From the NCBI GenBank assembly GCA_964590515.1, contig CAZPZD010000005.1, positions 12,110 to 76,109 on the forward strand: a DNA stretch of 64,000 nt. Reading direction: 5' to 3'. The stretch is from JADFRG01 sp964590515. GTDB lineage: Bacteria > Chloroflexota > Anaerolineae > Anaerolineales > E44-bin32. Below the pieces are notes generated by a model. It saw only the letters and a program-made list of their open reading frames with translations. It had not been told where the DNA came from and made no database searches. Of the stretch, positions 23,002 through 31,584 are shown piece after piece (the stretch's first letter is position 1; every line of letters starts with the position of its first letter). A program made the position numbers and the translations under genes.

Positions 23002-25750
23002 GCCCGAGCCAGGCCGAGGCCTGTCGGGGAAGATCGCTCAGCGGCCCGATGCGCTGTGTCGTTCGGGGAAGCGAGTCGAGGAACGCCCGCCCATAGCGCT
23101 TAGAGAGCAGCCGGCGATCGAAGCAAACTACCACGCCACGGTCCGACTTCGAGCGGATCAACCGCCCGAACCCCTGCCGGAAGCGCAGGATGGCCTCCGG
23201 CAAGGAGTATTCCATGAATGAGTCTTCGTAAGTCTCGGCCCGGGCGGCGATAATCGGGTCGCTCGGGACATCGAAAGGCAGGCGGGCAAGGGCAAGCACC
23301 GACAGCGCCTCACCCGGAACATCCACCCCCTCCCAGTACGAACGGGTTCCCAGCAGCACCGCCTGCTCGCTCGTCTTGAAGCTCTCCAGCAAAGCATGGC
23401 GGGAGGCACCCGCACTCTGTTCGAGCACCACGATTCCATCGGCGACCAGCGGCCCGCTGATGGCTTGAGCAGTCGATAGGAGCTGCTCGTTCGAGGTGAA
23501 CAGCACCAACGTTCGCCCGCCGGTTGCCCGGCAAAGCTCGATCAACCCATTTTCCAACCCGGCCTGGTAGGCCGGACGCTGGTTCGGCTCCGGAATATCG
23601 TTTATGAGGTAGAGGAGGGTGGAATCCTCGTAGTCGAACGGGGAACCCACCGCCAGCTCATCTGCATCCACCGCGCCCAGGCGGCGGCGCAGGTAATCGA
23701 ATTCCCCGGTGGTCGTCAAGGTTGCGGAGGTGATGATCACCGCTTCCTTCTGGTACCAGAGGTGCTTTTCAATCAGCGGGCCGACCTCCAGCGGAGCGGC
23801 ATGCAGCGACAGCCGAGCCGGCTCGCCCTGCAGGTCGATCCAGTGGATGCGCTGCGGGTCAGACTGAAAGATCATCTCGTCCAGACTGGCCACGATCGTC
23901 CCCAGATCGCGCACCAGAGTCCGCAATCCGACGGCCAGGTCCTCCTCCCCGGACGGCTCGAAGGCCCCGCTGATCTGAGTGAGGGACTCCAACAGGCTGC
24001 CCAGGGGGCCGCGCAGCCCCTCCCAGGCGATCTCCACATCGGTCCAGAGCGGCAGACTGCGGGTCGCGGGCAGCACTCTCTCCTGCTGACCATAGCGAGT
24101 GAGCGGTTCCCCCTCGCGCCGCCGCTCCACAAAGTCGAGCAGCCGTTGGAAGAATGGCCGAACGAGGCCGGAGGCGGTCCGCAGCTGCTCACCGACGGCC
24201 ACAAGCTTGGCCTTCAACTGGGGAAGCTGCTCCGCCGGCAGTCGCTGATGCGCCAGGATAGGGATTCGGGGCAGGCTGGTTCCCTCCAGTTCCTGCAAGA
24301 TCCGCATCAGATCCGATTCCTCGACCTCAAAGGCCAACCCGCGGGTGGTAGCGGCCTCCAACTGATGGCCTTCGTCCACAATAAGGAACTGATAGTCCGG
24401 AATCACTCGGTTCCCGGTGGCGATATCGGCCAGCAGCAGCGCATGATTGACGATGACCACATGGGCGCTCTCGGCCGCCAGGTGGGCCTTGTAGTACGGA
24501 CAGGTCCCGCCAGCATAGGCGAGACAGGCCTCCAGGCCGCACTCTTCGTAGTCGGAGGACATCCGCCCCCAGATCGCCGCCTCCGCCGGACCACGCAAGT
24601 TGATTTCGGTGACGTCGCCCGTTCCGCCGCCATACAGCCACACCATGAGTTTGGCCAGCACTCGGGCTTCTTCGGCATTGCGGGGCCCGTTCCGGCTGAC
24701 GGCCGCAAATCGGCGCGGGCACAGATAGTTGCGCCGGCCTTTGAGAACGGCGGCCCGATAGTCGCGCCGTAGGGCCAGGTTCAAGTCCGGGATGTCTTTG
24801 TGAATGAGCTGGTCTTGTAGATTGATCGTGTTGGTGGACACCAGCACCCGTTGCCCATTTCGGGCGGCCCATTCGAAACTTGGGATCAGATAGGCCATCG
24901 ACTTTCCGGTCCCGGTTCCGGCTTCCACGAGCAGATGGCGGCCCTCCGAGAGCGCATGTCCAACCGCTTCCAGCATCTGGACCTGCTGGGTGCGGTGCTC
25001 GTAGGTGGGAAAGGCGCGTGAGAATGCGCCGCCCGGCTCCAACAGGGCGGCCAGCGCCTCGAGGTCAAGCGGCTCGCGAGTCTCCTTGGGCACCAGGGCA
25101 GGGGGGCGTTCGCCGGGCACGCTGAAAGCAGGAAACTCGAGCGGCGCAGGTTGGTCCTGAGGTACCCGCTGCTCGAGGGCGCTCTCGAATACCCACCCCG
25201 CTCCCCAATCGATCGTGGCTCCGAACTCGCTCAGCGCCTTTAGGATGGGGTAGGGCAGCTCAGACGCCAGCCCGACCAAGCGTAGGAATACCATCATCGT
25301 GGTCCGGGCGTCTTCGAGCGCTCGATGGGAAGTCCGCCGTGGAACTTTCAACTCGCTCGCCAGGGCGGCCAGGCTGTAGCGCCCGGCTGCCGGCAGCACG
25401 ACCGCGGCCAGATCATAGGTGTCCACCGGTTGGTTGTCGGCGAACAACCCTCTGCGCTGGAGAAAACTCAGGTCAAACCCGACTGCGTGACCGACGATCG
25501 GATGGTTCCCAACAAACGCCTGGATCGGTTCCAGGACCTGTTGCAACCGGGGCGCCTCAGCCAGCATCTCGTCGGTGATGCCGGTGAGCTTGGTGATGAA
25601 GGGCGGCAGCGGCCGGCCGGGATTGACCAGTTGGCTCCATTCCTCTTCGATCCGATCGTCCCGGAATCGAACCGCGCCAATCTCGATAATGGCATCACGG
25701 GTTGGATCCAGACCGGTTGTCTCGAGATCCAGGGCGACGAGCGTTCGCAT
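22997..25750 (-). CDS. dinG: DnaQ-like exonuclease fused to DinG-family helicase
   Basis: A 917-aa DNA repair enzyme. Residues 1-165 are a DEDDh 3'-5' exonuclease (ExoI ALDLETTGLD, ExoII GHAVGFDLSFL, ExoIII SHRALEDART). From about 240 it is an XPD/DinG-type SF2 helicase with Walker A AGTGTGKSMAYL, DEGH box (IVDEGHQLE) and a C-terminal motif VI (RFRQGFGRLIRS). Four cysteines (YLCPRRF, EECGLEACL and GGTCPYY) are placed to hold the 4Fe-4S cluster typical of active DinG/XPD proteins. The exonuclease-DinG fusion is standard in Firmicutes-like bacteria. It reads away from the sigma factor gene. Confidence 0.95.
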   Translation of the reverse strand: MRTLVALDLETTGLDPTRDAIIEIGAVRFRDDRIEEEWSQLVNPGRPLPPFITKLTGITDEMLAEAPRLQQVLEPIQAFVGNHPIVGHAVGFDLSFLQRRGLFADNQPVDTYDLAAVVLPAAGRYSLAALASELKVPRRTSHRALEDARTTMMVFLRLVGLASELPYPILKALSEFGATIDWGAGWVFESALEQRVPQDQPAPLEFPAFSVPGERPPALVPKETREPLDLEALAALLEPGGAFSRAFPTYEHRTQQVQMLEAVGHALSEGRHLLVEAGTGTGKSMAYLIPSFEWAARNGQRVLVSTNTINLQDQLIHKDIPDLNLALRRDYRAAVLKGRRNYLCPRRFAAVSRNGPRNAEEARVLAKLMVWLYGGGTGDVTEINLRGPAEAAIWGRMSSDYEECGLEACLAYAGGTCPYYKAHLAAESAHVVIVNHALLLADIATGNRVIPDYQFLIVDEGHQLEAATTRGLAFEVEESDLMRILQELEGTSLPRIPILAHQRLPAEQLPQLKAKLVAVGEQLRTASGLVRPFFQRLLDFVERRREGEPLTRYGQQERVLPATRSLPLWTDVEIAWEGLRGPLGSLLESLTQISGAFEPSGEEDLAVGLRTLVRDLGTIVASLDEMIFQSDPQRIHWIDLQGEPARLSLHAAPLEVGPLIEKHLWYQKEAVIITSATLTTTGEFDYLRRRLGAVDADELAVGSPFDYEDSTLLYLINDIPEPNQRPAYQAGLENGLIELCRATGGRTLVLFTSNEQLLSTAQAISGPLVADGIVVLEQSAGASRHALLESFKTSEQAVLLGTRSYWEGVDVPGEALSVLALARLPFDVPSDPIIAARAETYEDSFMEYSLPEAILRFRQGFGRLIRSKSDRGVVVCFDRRLLSKRYGRAFLDSLPRTTQRIGPLSDLPRQASAWLGL

Positions 25751-25764
25751 TCGAGGGGGACTGG

Positions 25765-25770
25765 ATTATA
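25765..25770 (-). promoter_or_regulatory. Extended -10 for dinG
   Basis: TGATATAAT on the minus strand (-10 hexamer TATAAT), ending 14 bases before the dinG ATG, so the leader is predicted to be under 10 bases. No good -35. Confidence 0.45.
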
Positions 25771-25787
25771 TCATCCGACCCGTATGC

Positions 25788-25793
25788 TATACT
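25788..25793 (+). promoter_or_regulatory. Extended -10 for the ECF sigma factor gene
   Basis: TGC-TATACT, the same extended form as in the suf promoters, with no clear -35. It gives a leader of about 65 bases for the sigma factor gene at 25867. Confidence 0.45.
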
Positions 25794-25866
25794 GCGCGCT
25801 CCTTCCCCTAGGGCAACTACCCAGCATGTCAGGTGTTTTCATTAACGACTCGGGCGAGTCCGAAAG

Positions 25867-26436
25867 ATGACCGCCCGGGATGGCGACGAGATGGAATTGG
25901 TCCACCGGGCGGGCCAGGATTCGGAGGCCTTCGGGGAACTTTACAGCCGGCACGTTGGGCGGATTTACAACTACATCTATTACCGAACCGGCGACTACCA
26001 GGATGCCGAGGATCTGACCGCCCGAGTGTTCCAGCGGGCACTGCACCATGTCGGCAGTTTCCAGGACCAAGGAGTGCCGTTTTCCGCCTGGCTATACCGG
26101 ATCGCCCACAATCTGGTGGCGAATTGGCACCGCGATCGCGCCCGGCGCCCGATCATCCCACTGGAAGATCACGCGATCGAGACCAGAGCGAGCAGCCATC
26201 CGGAGGTGCTGGCGCTGGCGGAGGAGTCGAACCGGCTGCTGTTGGAGGCGGTGCGCCAACTGCCGGGAGATCGGCAGCAGCTATTGATCTTGAAGTTCGT
26301 CGAGCGGCAGTCGAACGCCGAGATCGGGGTAGTCATGGGGCGGACCGAGGGAGCAATCAAGAGCCTGTATCACCGAACCCTCAATGCCCTGCGAGATCAG
26401 ATCAAGGATTCGGGAGAGGTTCGCCGCAATGGGTAG
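25867..26436 (+). CDS. ECF-type RNA polymerase sigma factor
   Basis: A 189-aa sigma-70 family factor lacking regions 1 and 3. Region 2 (residues about 20-95) includes the core-binding and -10 reading helices (YRTGDYQDAEDLTARVFQRA, then FSAWLYRIAHNLVANWHRD). Region 4 (about 125-185) is a helix-turn-helix with NAEIGVVMGRTEGAIKSLYHR. It is followed at once by a small membrane protein that could be its anti-sigma partner. Target promoters and the inducing signal are not evident. Confidence 0.93.
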   Translation: MTARDGDEMELVHRAGQDSEAFGELYSRHVGRIYNYIYYRTGDYQDAEDLTARVFQRALHHVGSFQDQGVPFSAWLYRIAHNLVANWHRDRARRPIIPLEDHAIETRASSHPEVLALAEESNRLLLEAVRQLPGDRQQLLILKFVERQSNAEIGVVMGRTEGAIKSLYHRTLNALRDQIKDSGEVRRNG

Positions 26437-26442
26437 GCTCCG

Positions 26443-26748
26443 ATGGTGCTTGGAAAAAAGCTAAACGCCCACAAGATTGAGTCCTGGCTGGAGCGCTCGC
26501 TTGTCCGGGTTGAGCCCAGTCCGGCCTTCGTGAGCGAATTGCGCGGGCGGCTGGTGGTTCTGCGCGGCAGCCGGATGCCGTCGCCTTGGATGGTAGTCTT
26601 GGCGCTGAGCGCCCTGTTGATCATCGTCGTGACCTGGTTTGGGCTCGGTCTGCGATTGGTACTGGCATTGCTCGGGCTGATCGGGCTGGTCGAACGAAGG
26701 CGGCGAAGCCCGGAGGTTTTGGTCGAGGCCAGAGCCGGCCAGAAATGA
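26443..26748 (+). CDS. Small membrane protein downstream of the sigma factor
   Basis: 101 aa: about 45 soluble residues (ESWLERSLVRVEPSPAFVSE), then one or two hydrophobic segments (residues about 47-82, WMVVLALSALLIIVVTWF and following) and a basic tail. It begins 6 bp after the sigma factor stop and ends in a strong terminator, so the two form a two-gene operon. The soluble N-terminus plus membrane segment resembles the minimal layout of an anti-sigma factor, but I see no zinc-binding HxxxCxxC motif. Its function is therefore unproven. Confidence 0.75.
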   Translation: MVLGKKLNAHKIESWLERSLVRVEPSPAFVSELRGRLVVLRGSRMPSPWMVVLALSALLIIVVTWFGLGLRLVLALLGLIGLVERRRRSPEVLVEARAGQK

Positions 26749-26749
26749 A

Positions 26750-26774
26750 AACCGGGAGCCCTAGGCTCCCGGTT
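26750..26774. terminator. Intrinsic terminator between convergent units
   Basis: An 11-bp stem (AACCGGGAGCC with GGCTCCCGGTT) with a 3-base loop, located 2 bases after the small membrane protein stop and before the convergent sufT-like gene. A-rich before and T-containing after, so it may work both ways. Confidence 0.8.
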
Positions 26775-26797
26775 CGGTTAACTGTGAAGCGCAGGCG

Positions 26798-27142
26798 TTA
26801 GAAGAGGCCCCACTCCGCGCCGACCCCCGCCTCCATCATGCTGGGGTCCCACGGTTCGAAGGCAAGCTCGATAGTGGTGGTAGCTCCGGCAGCCTGTTCC
26901 GCTCGGGCGCGGGCCATTTCCAAGAGCGCCGGGCCATACGGACAGAACGGGGTGGTCATGATCATCTTGACATGCTGGGTTGAATCTTGGATATGGAGAT
27001 CGCGGATCAACCCGAGCTCAATGACGTTCAGGCCGAGCTCGGGATCCATGACTTCACGCAGCCCTGCGCGGACTTTGATCGCCTGATCGGGGTGGGTGGA
27101 GTCGGCCTCCCAGATCGCCTTGGGCGCGCCTTCTTCAGCCAT
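26798..27142 (-). CDS. DUF59/MIP18-family Fe-S assembly protein (SufT-like)
   Basis: 114 aa of the DUF59 family, which helps mature iron-sulfur proteins. The pattern VMDPELGLNVIELGLIRDL and the conserved cysteine in MTTPFCPYGP are diagnostic. Its start overlaps the sufR stop by 8 bases, so it is co-expressed with the regulator and divergent from the sufCBD-S-U operon. A role in Fe-S delivery is supported by both family and location. Confidence 0.92.
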   Translation of the reverse strand: MAEEGAPKAIWEADSTHPDQAIKVRAGLREVMDPELGLNVIELGLIRDLHIQDSTQHVKMIMTTPFCPYGPALLEMARARAEQAAGATTTIELAFEPWDPSMMEAGVGAEWGLF

Positions 27143-27779
27143 GGATGGGCAGCTTCTCCTGGTCTTCGAGCACCTTCAGTGTAAACGTGCAATGGGTATC
27201 GCCATCCAGCAAGCAGTTGACGCGCTCGATCGGCAGGTCGAGGGCGGTCGCGATGAAATGGGTGTCGACCGCGCAGACTTCGGGATGCTCCCGCCCGACC
27301 TGCAGGTAGGGGCACCCGAATTCCCGAATGACTACTCGGTCGCTCTGCCACTCATACTCGGCATCGAAGCCTTCCGCGGCCAGCATTTCGATAAGCCTCG
27401 GCAGCCGGTCCCTGAGTGGAAGCCCCCTCAACTGGGCGGCATACTCGTCAGCCATTGCGGTCGCGACCCCGGAGAACAACTGCGAAACCAGACCCTCAGG
27501 CAGGTGTCCCTTGAGTTCATCCAGCAGCCGGTTCGTGAGCCGTAAGTAGCGCCCCGGGTACAGCTCGAGGGCCTTCTCGGTCAGGGAGAACGCAAGGTAG
27601 GGTCGGCCGACCCCGTGTTTGATCTCCTGGGACACGACCAGGCCGCTAGCCTGCAAGGCGGAGAGATGATGACGAATCGAAACGGGGGAGACACTGGCTG
27701 CGCCGGCCAGTTCGCGGATGGTGGACTTTCCGCGGGCCCGCAGCGTTCTTAGGACGAGATCCCGAGTGGGCGAACCCAT
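27135..27779 (-). CDS. sufR: SufR-like Fe-S-sensing transcriptional regulator
   Basis: 214 aa. The N-terminus (residues 1-70) is a winged helix-turn-helix (STIRELAGAASVSPVSIRHHL). The C-terminal half has four conserved cysteines in FGCPYLQ, PEVCAVD, RVNCLL and THCTF, the spacing expected for a 4Fe-4S sensor of the SufR type. SufR represses suf genes when its cluster is intact. ATG 27779 (MGSPTRDLV) is used rather than a longer ORF starting at 27845, because that extension spans the promoter. The -10 ends about 10 bases before this ATG, so the message is near-leaderless. It reads divergently from sufC. Confidence 0.92.
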   Translation of the reverse strand: MGSPTRDLVLRTLRARGKSTIRELAGAASVSPVSIRHHLSALQASGLVVSQEIKHGVGRPYLAFSLTEKALELYPGRYLRLTNRLLDELKGHLPEGLVSQLFSGVATAMADEYAAQLRGLPLRDRLPRLIEMLAAEGFDAEYEWQSDRVVIREFGCPYLQVGREHPEVCAVDTHFIATALDLPIERVNCLLDGDTHCTFTLKVLEDQEKLPIHG

Positions 27780-27788
27780 AGCCCCGAA

Positions 27789-27817
27789 AGTATAGCATGT
27801 GGGGGTTAAGGGGTCAA
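27789..27817 (-). promoter_or_regulatory. sufR promoter
   Basis: On the minus strand, -35 TTGACC (27812-27817), 17-bp spacer, extended -10 TGC-TATACT (27789-27794). The -35 is preceded by AATA, as in the divergent sufC promoter. Confidence 0.8.
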
Positions 27818-27935
27818 TATTTGTGATATTTATCATTTTTATCAAGTGGGGGCGGACACTTGACCCGGCAGACAGGCCAACTTATGTCCACGGGCCCCTT
27901 CATGGAATTATGCTAATTTTTCAAAGAATATTGAC
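27813..27935. promoter_or_regulatory. Candidate SufR operator region with inverted GTCAATATT / AATATTGAC
   Basis: GTCAATATT at 27813-27821 and its exact complement AATATTGAC at 27927-27935 coincide with the two outward-facing -35 boxes. The 105 bp between are A/T-rich in their first part (TTTGTGATATTTATCATTTTT). A repressor bound at both could shut down both directions, but this assignment is inference. Confidence 0.5.
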
Positions 27936-27959
27936 GAAAAATCGCTCGCATGCTATAAT
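27931..27959 (+). promoter_or_regulatory. sufC operon promoter
   Basis: -35 TTGACG (27931-27936), 17-bp spacer, extended -10 TGC-TATAAT (27954-27959). The predicted start point near 27966 leaves a leader of about 30 bases to the GTG at 27996. One of the best promoters in the window. Confidence 0.85.
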
Positions 27960-27995
27960 TCCGAGTCGTTCGACCTTTTGGGAGCCATTAAGCGC

Positions 27996-28751
27996 GTGGT
28001 CACCTTAGAGATCCGGGATCTGCACGCCTCCGTCGAGGATAAGCCGATCCTGAAGGGCGTCAACTTGGTCGTCAAGCAGGGGGAGATCCATGGCCTGATG
28101 GGCCCTAACGGCGCCGGCAAGTCGACCCTGGCGAACGTCTTGATGGGGCATCCGGCATTTCAGGTCACACAAGGCCGGGTATTATTCAAGGGCCAGGACA
28201 TCTTGGAGCTCGCCCCGGACGAACGGGGCCGGATGGGTTTGTTTCTGGCGTTTCAATACCCGGTCGCGATTCCGGGAGTGACGGTCGCCAACTTCCTGCG
28301 AATGGCGATCAATACCCGCCGGACGATCGGGAATGGCAACGACAAGGGAATACCGCTGCCGGAGTTTCGCGAGCTGCTCAAGGCCAAGATGGATTTGCTG
28401 AAAGTTCCGCATGATTTCGCCGGACGCTATCTCAACGAGGGGTTCTCAGGCGGGGAGAAGAAGCGGGCCGAAATCCTACAACTTGCTACCCTCGAGCCGG
28501 AGATCGCGATCCTCGATGAGACCGACTCCGGGCTGGACATCGATGCGGTGCGAATTGTGGCGGCTGGCGTGAACGAGCTGGTCGGCGAGAAATTAGGTGT
28601 GTTGATCATTACCCATTACCAGCGGATTTTGAATTACATTCGTCCAGACTTTGTACACATCATGCTCGACGGACGGATCGTCGAATCCGGCGGTCCCGAA
28701 CTGGCCGGGCGCCTGGAAACGGTTGGATACGAAGGGATGCAAGCGGGTTAG
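27996..28751 (+). CDS. sufC: Fe-S assembly ATPase SufC
   Basis: A soluble ABC-type ATPase of the SufBCD scaffold that drives cluster assembly. The 251-aa form has Walker A GPNGAGKST, the signature FSGGEKKRAEI and Walker B IAILDETDSGLDID, ending LETVGYEGMQAG. GTG 27996 (VVTLEIRDLHASV) is preferred: it matches the usual family start, and a GGGAG ribosome site lies about 11 bases upstream. An in-frame TTG at 27978 is the alternative. It is the first gene of the suf operon under the promoter at 27931-27959. Confidence 0.96.
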   Translation: MVTLEIRDLHASVEDKPILKGVNLVVKQGEIHGLMGPNGAGKSTLANVLMGHPAFQVTQGRVLFKGQDILELAPDERGRMGLFLAFQYPVAIPGVTVANFLRMAINTRRTIGNGNDKGIPLPEFRELLKAKMDLLKVPHDFAGRYLNEGFSGGEKKRAEILQLATLEPEIAILDETDSGLDIDAVRIVAAGVNELVGEKLGVLIITHYQRILNYIRPDFVHIMLDGRIVESGGPELAGRLETVGYEGMQAG

Positions 28752-28753
28752 CC

Positions 28754-30166
28754 ATGGCGACACCAACGGATCTCAAACAGCTGGAAGGGATCGAACAATA
28801 CAAGTTCGGGTTTAGCGACCCGGACGTGTCGGTCTTTAAGACTCGGAGAGGCCTGGACGCGGACGTCGTCCGCCAGATTTCGGCCATGAAGGGCGAACCG
28901 GCTTGGATGACCGAGTTCCGACTCAAGGGGCTGGAGCACTTTCTTGCCCGGCCCATGCCGACCTGGGGGGGTGACCTCAGCCGGTTGGATCTCGACAACA
29001 TCTACTATTACGTCAAGCCGTCCGATTCGGAGAGCAAGTCCTGGGACGATGTGGACGAGACGATCAAGGCTACCTTCGACAAACTGGGCATTCCGCAGGC
29101 CGAGCAGAAGTTTCTGGCCGGAGTCGGCGCCCAGTATGAGTCGGAGATGGTCTACCACAGCATCCAGAAGCACCTGGAGGATCTGGGGGTCATCTTCGTC
29201 AGCATCGAAGACGGGCTGAAGCATCATGAAGAACTATTCCGCCAGTATTTCGGGACGGTGATCCCTTACACCGACAATAAATTTGCCGCCCTCAACAGCG
29301 CAGTATGGTCGGGCGGTTCCTTTGTGTACGTGCCGGCCGGGGTCAAGGTGGAGCTCCCGCTGCAGGCCTATTTCCGGCTCAACACGCCGAACATCGGTCA
29401 ATTTGAGCGTACACTGATCATCCTGGAGGAGGGGGCCGAGGTTCATTACGTGGAAGGCTGTACGGCCCCGATTTACACGACCGATTCGCTCCACAGCGGC
29501 GTGATCGAGATCATCGTCAAGAAGGGAGCGCGCTCCCGATACACGACCATCCAGAACTGGTCGGTCAACGTTTTCAACCTGGTGACTCAACGAGCCATGG
29601 TCCACGAGGGCGCCAAGCACGAGTGGGTAGACGCCAACCTCGGCAGCCAGCTCACGATGAAATACCCGTCTTGCTATCTGATCGGAGAAGGCGCCCACGG
29701 CGGAATCCTCTCCATGGCCTTCGCAGGCAGCGGGCAACACCAGGACACCGGGGGGAAGGTCATTCACGTCGCCCCTCACACAACCAGCCGGATCACCTCC
29801 AAGTCGATCAGCAAGGGAGGCGGCCGGGCCTCGTATCGCGGGCTGCTCAAGATTCACAAAGGTGCCGTTGGTTCGCGCTCTAATGTCGTCTGCGACGCGC
29901 TCCTGCTCGACGACCGCTCGCGCTCGGACACCTATCCGTTTATCGAGATCGACGAGAACGACGTCAACGTTGGCCATGAGGCATCGGTGAGCAAGATTGG
30001 CGAGGAGCAATTGTTCTATCTGATGAGCCGGGGGCTGGCGCAAGACGAGGCCATCACGATGGTAGTATCTGGGTTCATTGAACCGCTGGTACGCGAGCTC
30101 CCGATGGAGTACGCGGTGGAGATGAATCGGCTGATTCAGCTTCAGATGGAGGGTTCGATCGGTTAG
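28754..30166 (+). CDS. sufB: Fe-S scaffold protein SufB
   Basis: A 470-aa beta-helical scaffold on which nascent Fe-S clusters are built with SufC and SufD. The family's conserved blocks are present: YVPAGVKVELPLQAYFR, HYVEGCTAPIY, the AFAGSGQHQDTGGKV region, and the C-terminal DTYPFIEIDENDVNVGHEA with YLMSRGL. It starts 2 bp after sufC, indicating coupled translation. A hairpin follows it before sufD. Confidence 0.97.
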   Translation: MATPTDLKQLEGIEQYKFGFSDPDVSVFKTRRGLDADVVRQISAMKGEPAWMTEFRLKGLEHFLARPMPTWGGDLSRLDLDNIYYYVKPSDSESKSWDDVDETIKATFDKLGIPQAEQKFLAGVGAQYESEMVYHSIQKHLEDLGVIFVSIEDGLKHHEELFRQYFGTVIPYTDNKFAALNSAVWSGGSFVYVPAGVKVELPLQAYFRLNTPNIGQFERTLIILEEGAEVHYVEGCTAPIYTTDSLHSGVIEIIVKKGARSRYTTIQNWSVNVFNLVTQRAMVHEGAKHEWVDANLGSQLTMKYPSCYLIGEGAHGGILSMAFAGSGQHQDTGGKVIHVAPHTTSRITSKSISKGGGRASYRGLLKIHKGAVGSRSNVVCDALLLDDRSRSDTYPFIEIDENDVNVGHEASVSKIGEEQLFYLMSRGLAQDEAITMVVSGFIEPLVRELPMEYAVEMNRLIQLQMEGSIG

Positions 30167-30205
30167 TTCGGCCGGCCCGAGATGGATCGAGGGCACGACC
30201 CTGTG

Positions 30206-30226
30206 GGCCGGCTGAAGCCGGCCTTT
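30206..30226 (+). terminator. Attenuator-like hairpin between sufB and sufD
   Basis: A 7-bp stem GGCCGGC/GCCGGCC with a TGAA loop followed by TTT, in the 77-bp gap between sufB and sufD. Probably a partial terminator giving more SufCB than SufD, in line with the SufBC2D stoichiometry. Confidence 0.6.
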
Positions 30227-30243
30227 CGCGTGGCGATCACGAG

Positions 30244-31584
30244 ATGACAACCCAGACCGTTCGCGGCACAAGCCGCATTATCCGGCGGGGTGGGCCGGTA
30301 GAGTTCCGGTTTGCAGCGGAAGATGTCCGGGCCGCCAGTCGGCGGCTCGCCGAGCCGAGCTGGCTTGCCGAGCGGCGGATGGCTGCTTGGGAGACCTGGG
30401 AGTCGCTCCCGCTCCCGACGGTGCAAGACGAGCCGTGGCGCCGGACGGATTTGCGCGGGCTGCCGGCGGACCGTGTCGGAATGAAGCCGGCAGACGACTC
30501 ACCAGCTCCAATGCGTCCCAATCGGGCCGGGGTGGACCTGGTCATCCGCCCGGGCCATCCGACCCTGCTCCAAGGCCAGGAGGTAATTCTGGATTCTGGG
30601 ACCGTCTTCGCCGATTGGGCGACTGCGGTGCGGGAGTACCCGGCGCTGCTCGAGGCTCATGTCGGAACGGCGGTTGGCCCGGCGGAGGGAAAATTCGCCG
30701 CCCTGGCCTCAGCCTTGGCGACCGAGGGCACCCTGCTCTACGTGCCCAAGGGGGTGAGCCTGGAGGTGCCGCTGCATGCGCTGGTCTGGGCGCCCGGCCA
30801 AGACTTGGCGGCCTTCACTCGTTTGCTGGTAGTCCTCGAGGAGGGCGCCTCGGCGAGCCTGGTCTACGAGACGGCTTCCCCTTCGTTGGGCGCCGAGAAG
30901 GCTGGCCTGCATGCCGGGATCGTGGAACTCGTGATTGGGGCCGGCGCCCAACTGCGCTTCGTCGAGATTCAGAACTGGGGCGACCACGTTTGGAATTTCA
31001 CCCACGAACGGGCGCGGGTGGGCCGCGAGGGTCGGATCGAATGGGTCTTCGGGGCGGTCGGCAGTCACCTGACGAAAAATTTCTCGGAGCTCAGTCTGGA
31101 AGGGCAGGGCGCCGAAGGCCGCTGGTCCGGCTTCTATATCGCCGACGGCGTCCAGCACCTGGACCACGACACCCAGCAGAACCACCTCGCCCCCAATACC
31201 ACCAGCGACCTGTTGTTCAAGGGCGCATTGGTAGATCGGAGTCGTTCGGTCTGGCAGGGAATGATCTACGTCGCGCCGGGAGCCCAGAAGAGCGATGGGT
31301 ATCAGGCCAATCGGAACCTGATCCTCAGCAAGAAAGCCCGGGCGGATTCGATCCCTGGGCTTGAAATCTTGGCTGACGACGTGCGCTGCACCCACGGCGC
31401 CACGATCAGCCAACTGGAGGAAGAGCCGCTCTTCTACTTAATGTCGCGGGGGATCCCCCGCCGGCAGGCAGAGCGATTGGTCGTCGATGGCTTCTTCGCC
31501 TCGGTCTTAGAGCGGATCCCGCAGCCAGAGATTCGGGAGCGGTTCCGTGAGATGATTGACAATAAGCTCGGAGCAAGCGTTTAA
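30244..31584 (+). CDS. sufD: Fe-S assembly protein SufD
   Basis: A 446-aa paralogue of SufB that completes the SufBCD complex. The N-terminal 130 residues are variable, with the family's EPWRRTDLRGL element. The remainder is the beta-helical core (YVPKGVSLEVPLHALVW, QNWGDHVWNFTHERARVG) ending YLMSRGIPRRQAERLVVDGF. Catalytic importance in this family lies at the SufB-SufD interface. The stop overlaps the next start (TAATG). Confidence 0.95.
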   Translation: MTTQTVRGTSRIIRRGGPVEFRFAAEDVRAASRRLAEPSWLAERRMAAWETWESLPLPTVQDEPWRRTDLRGLPADRVGMKPADDSPAPMRPNRAGVDLVIRPGHPTLLQGQEVILDSGTVFADWATAVREYPALLEAHVGTAVGPAEGKFAALASALATEGTLLYVPKGVSLEVPLHALVWAPGQDLAAFTRLLVVLEEGASASLVYETASPSLGAEKAGLHAGIVELVIGAGAQLRFVEIQNWGDHVWNFTHERARVGREGRIEWVFGAVGSHLTKNFSELSLEGQGAEGRWSGFYIADGVQHLDHDTQQNHLAPNTTSDLLFKGALVDRSRSVWQGMIYVAPGAQKSDGYQANRNLILSKKARADSIPGLEILADDVRCTHGATISQLEEEPLFYLMSRGIPRRQAERLVVDGFFASVLERIPQPEIRERFREMIDNKLGASV

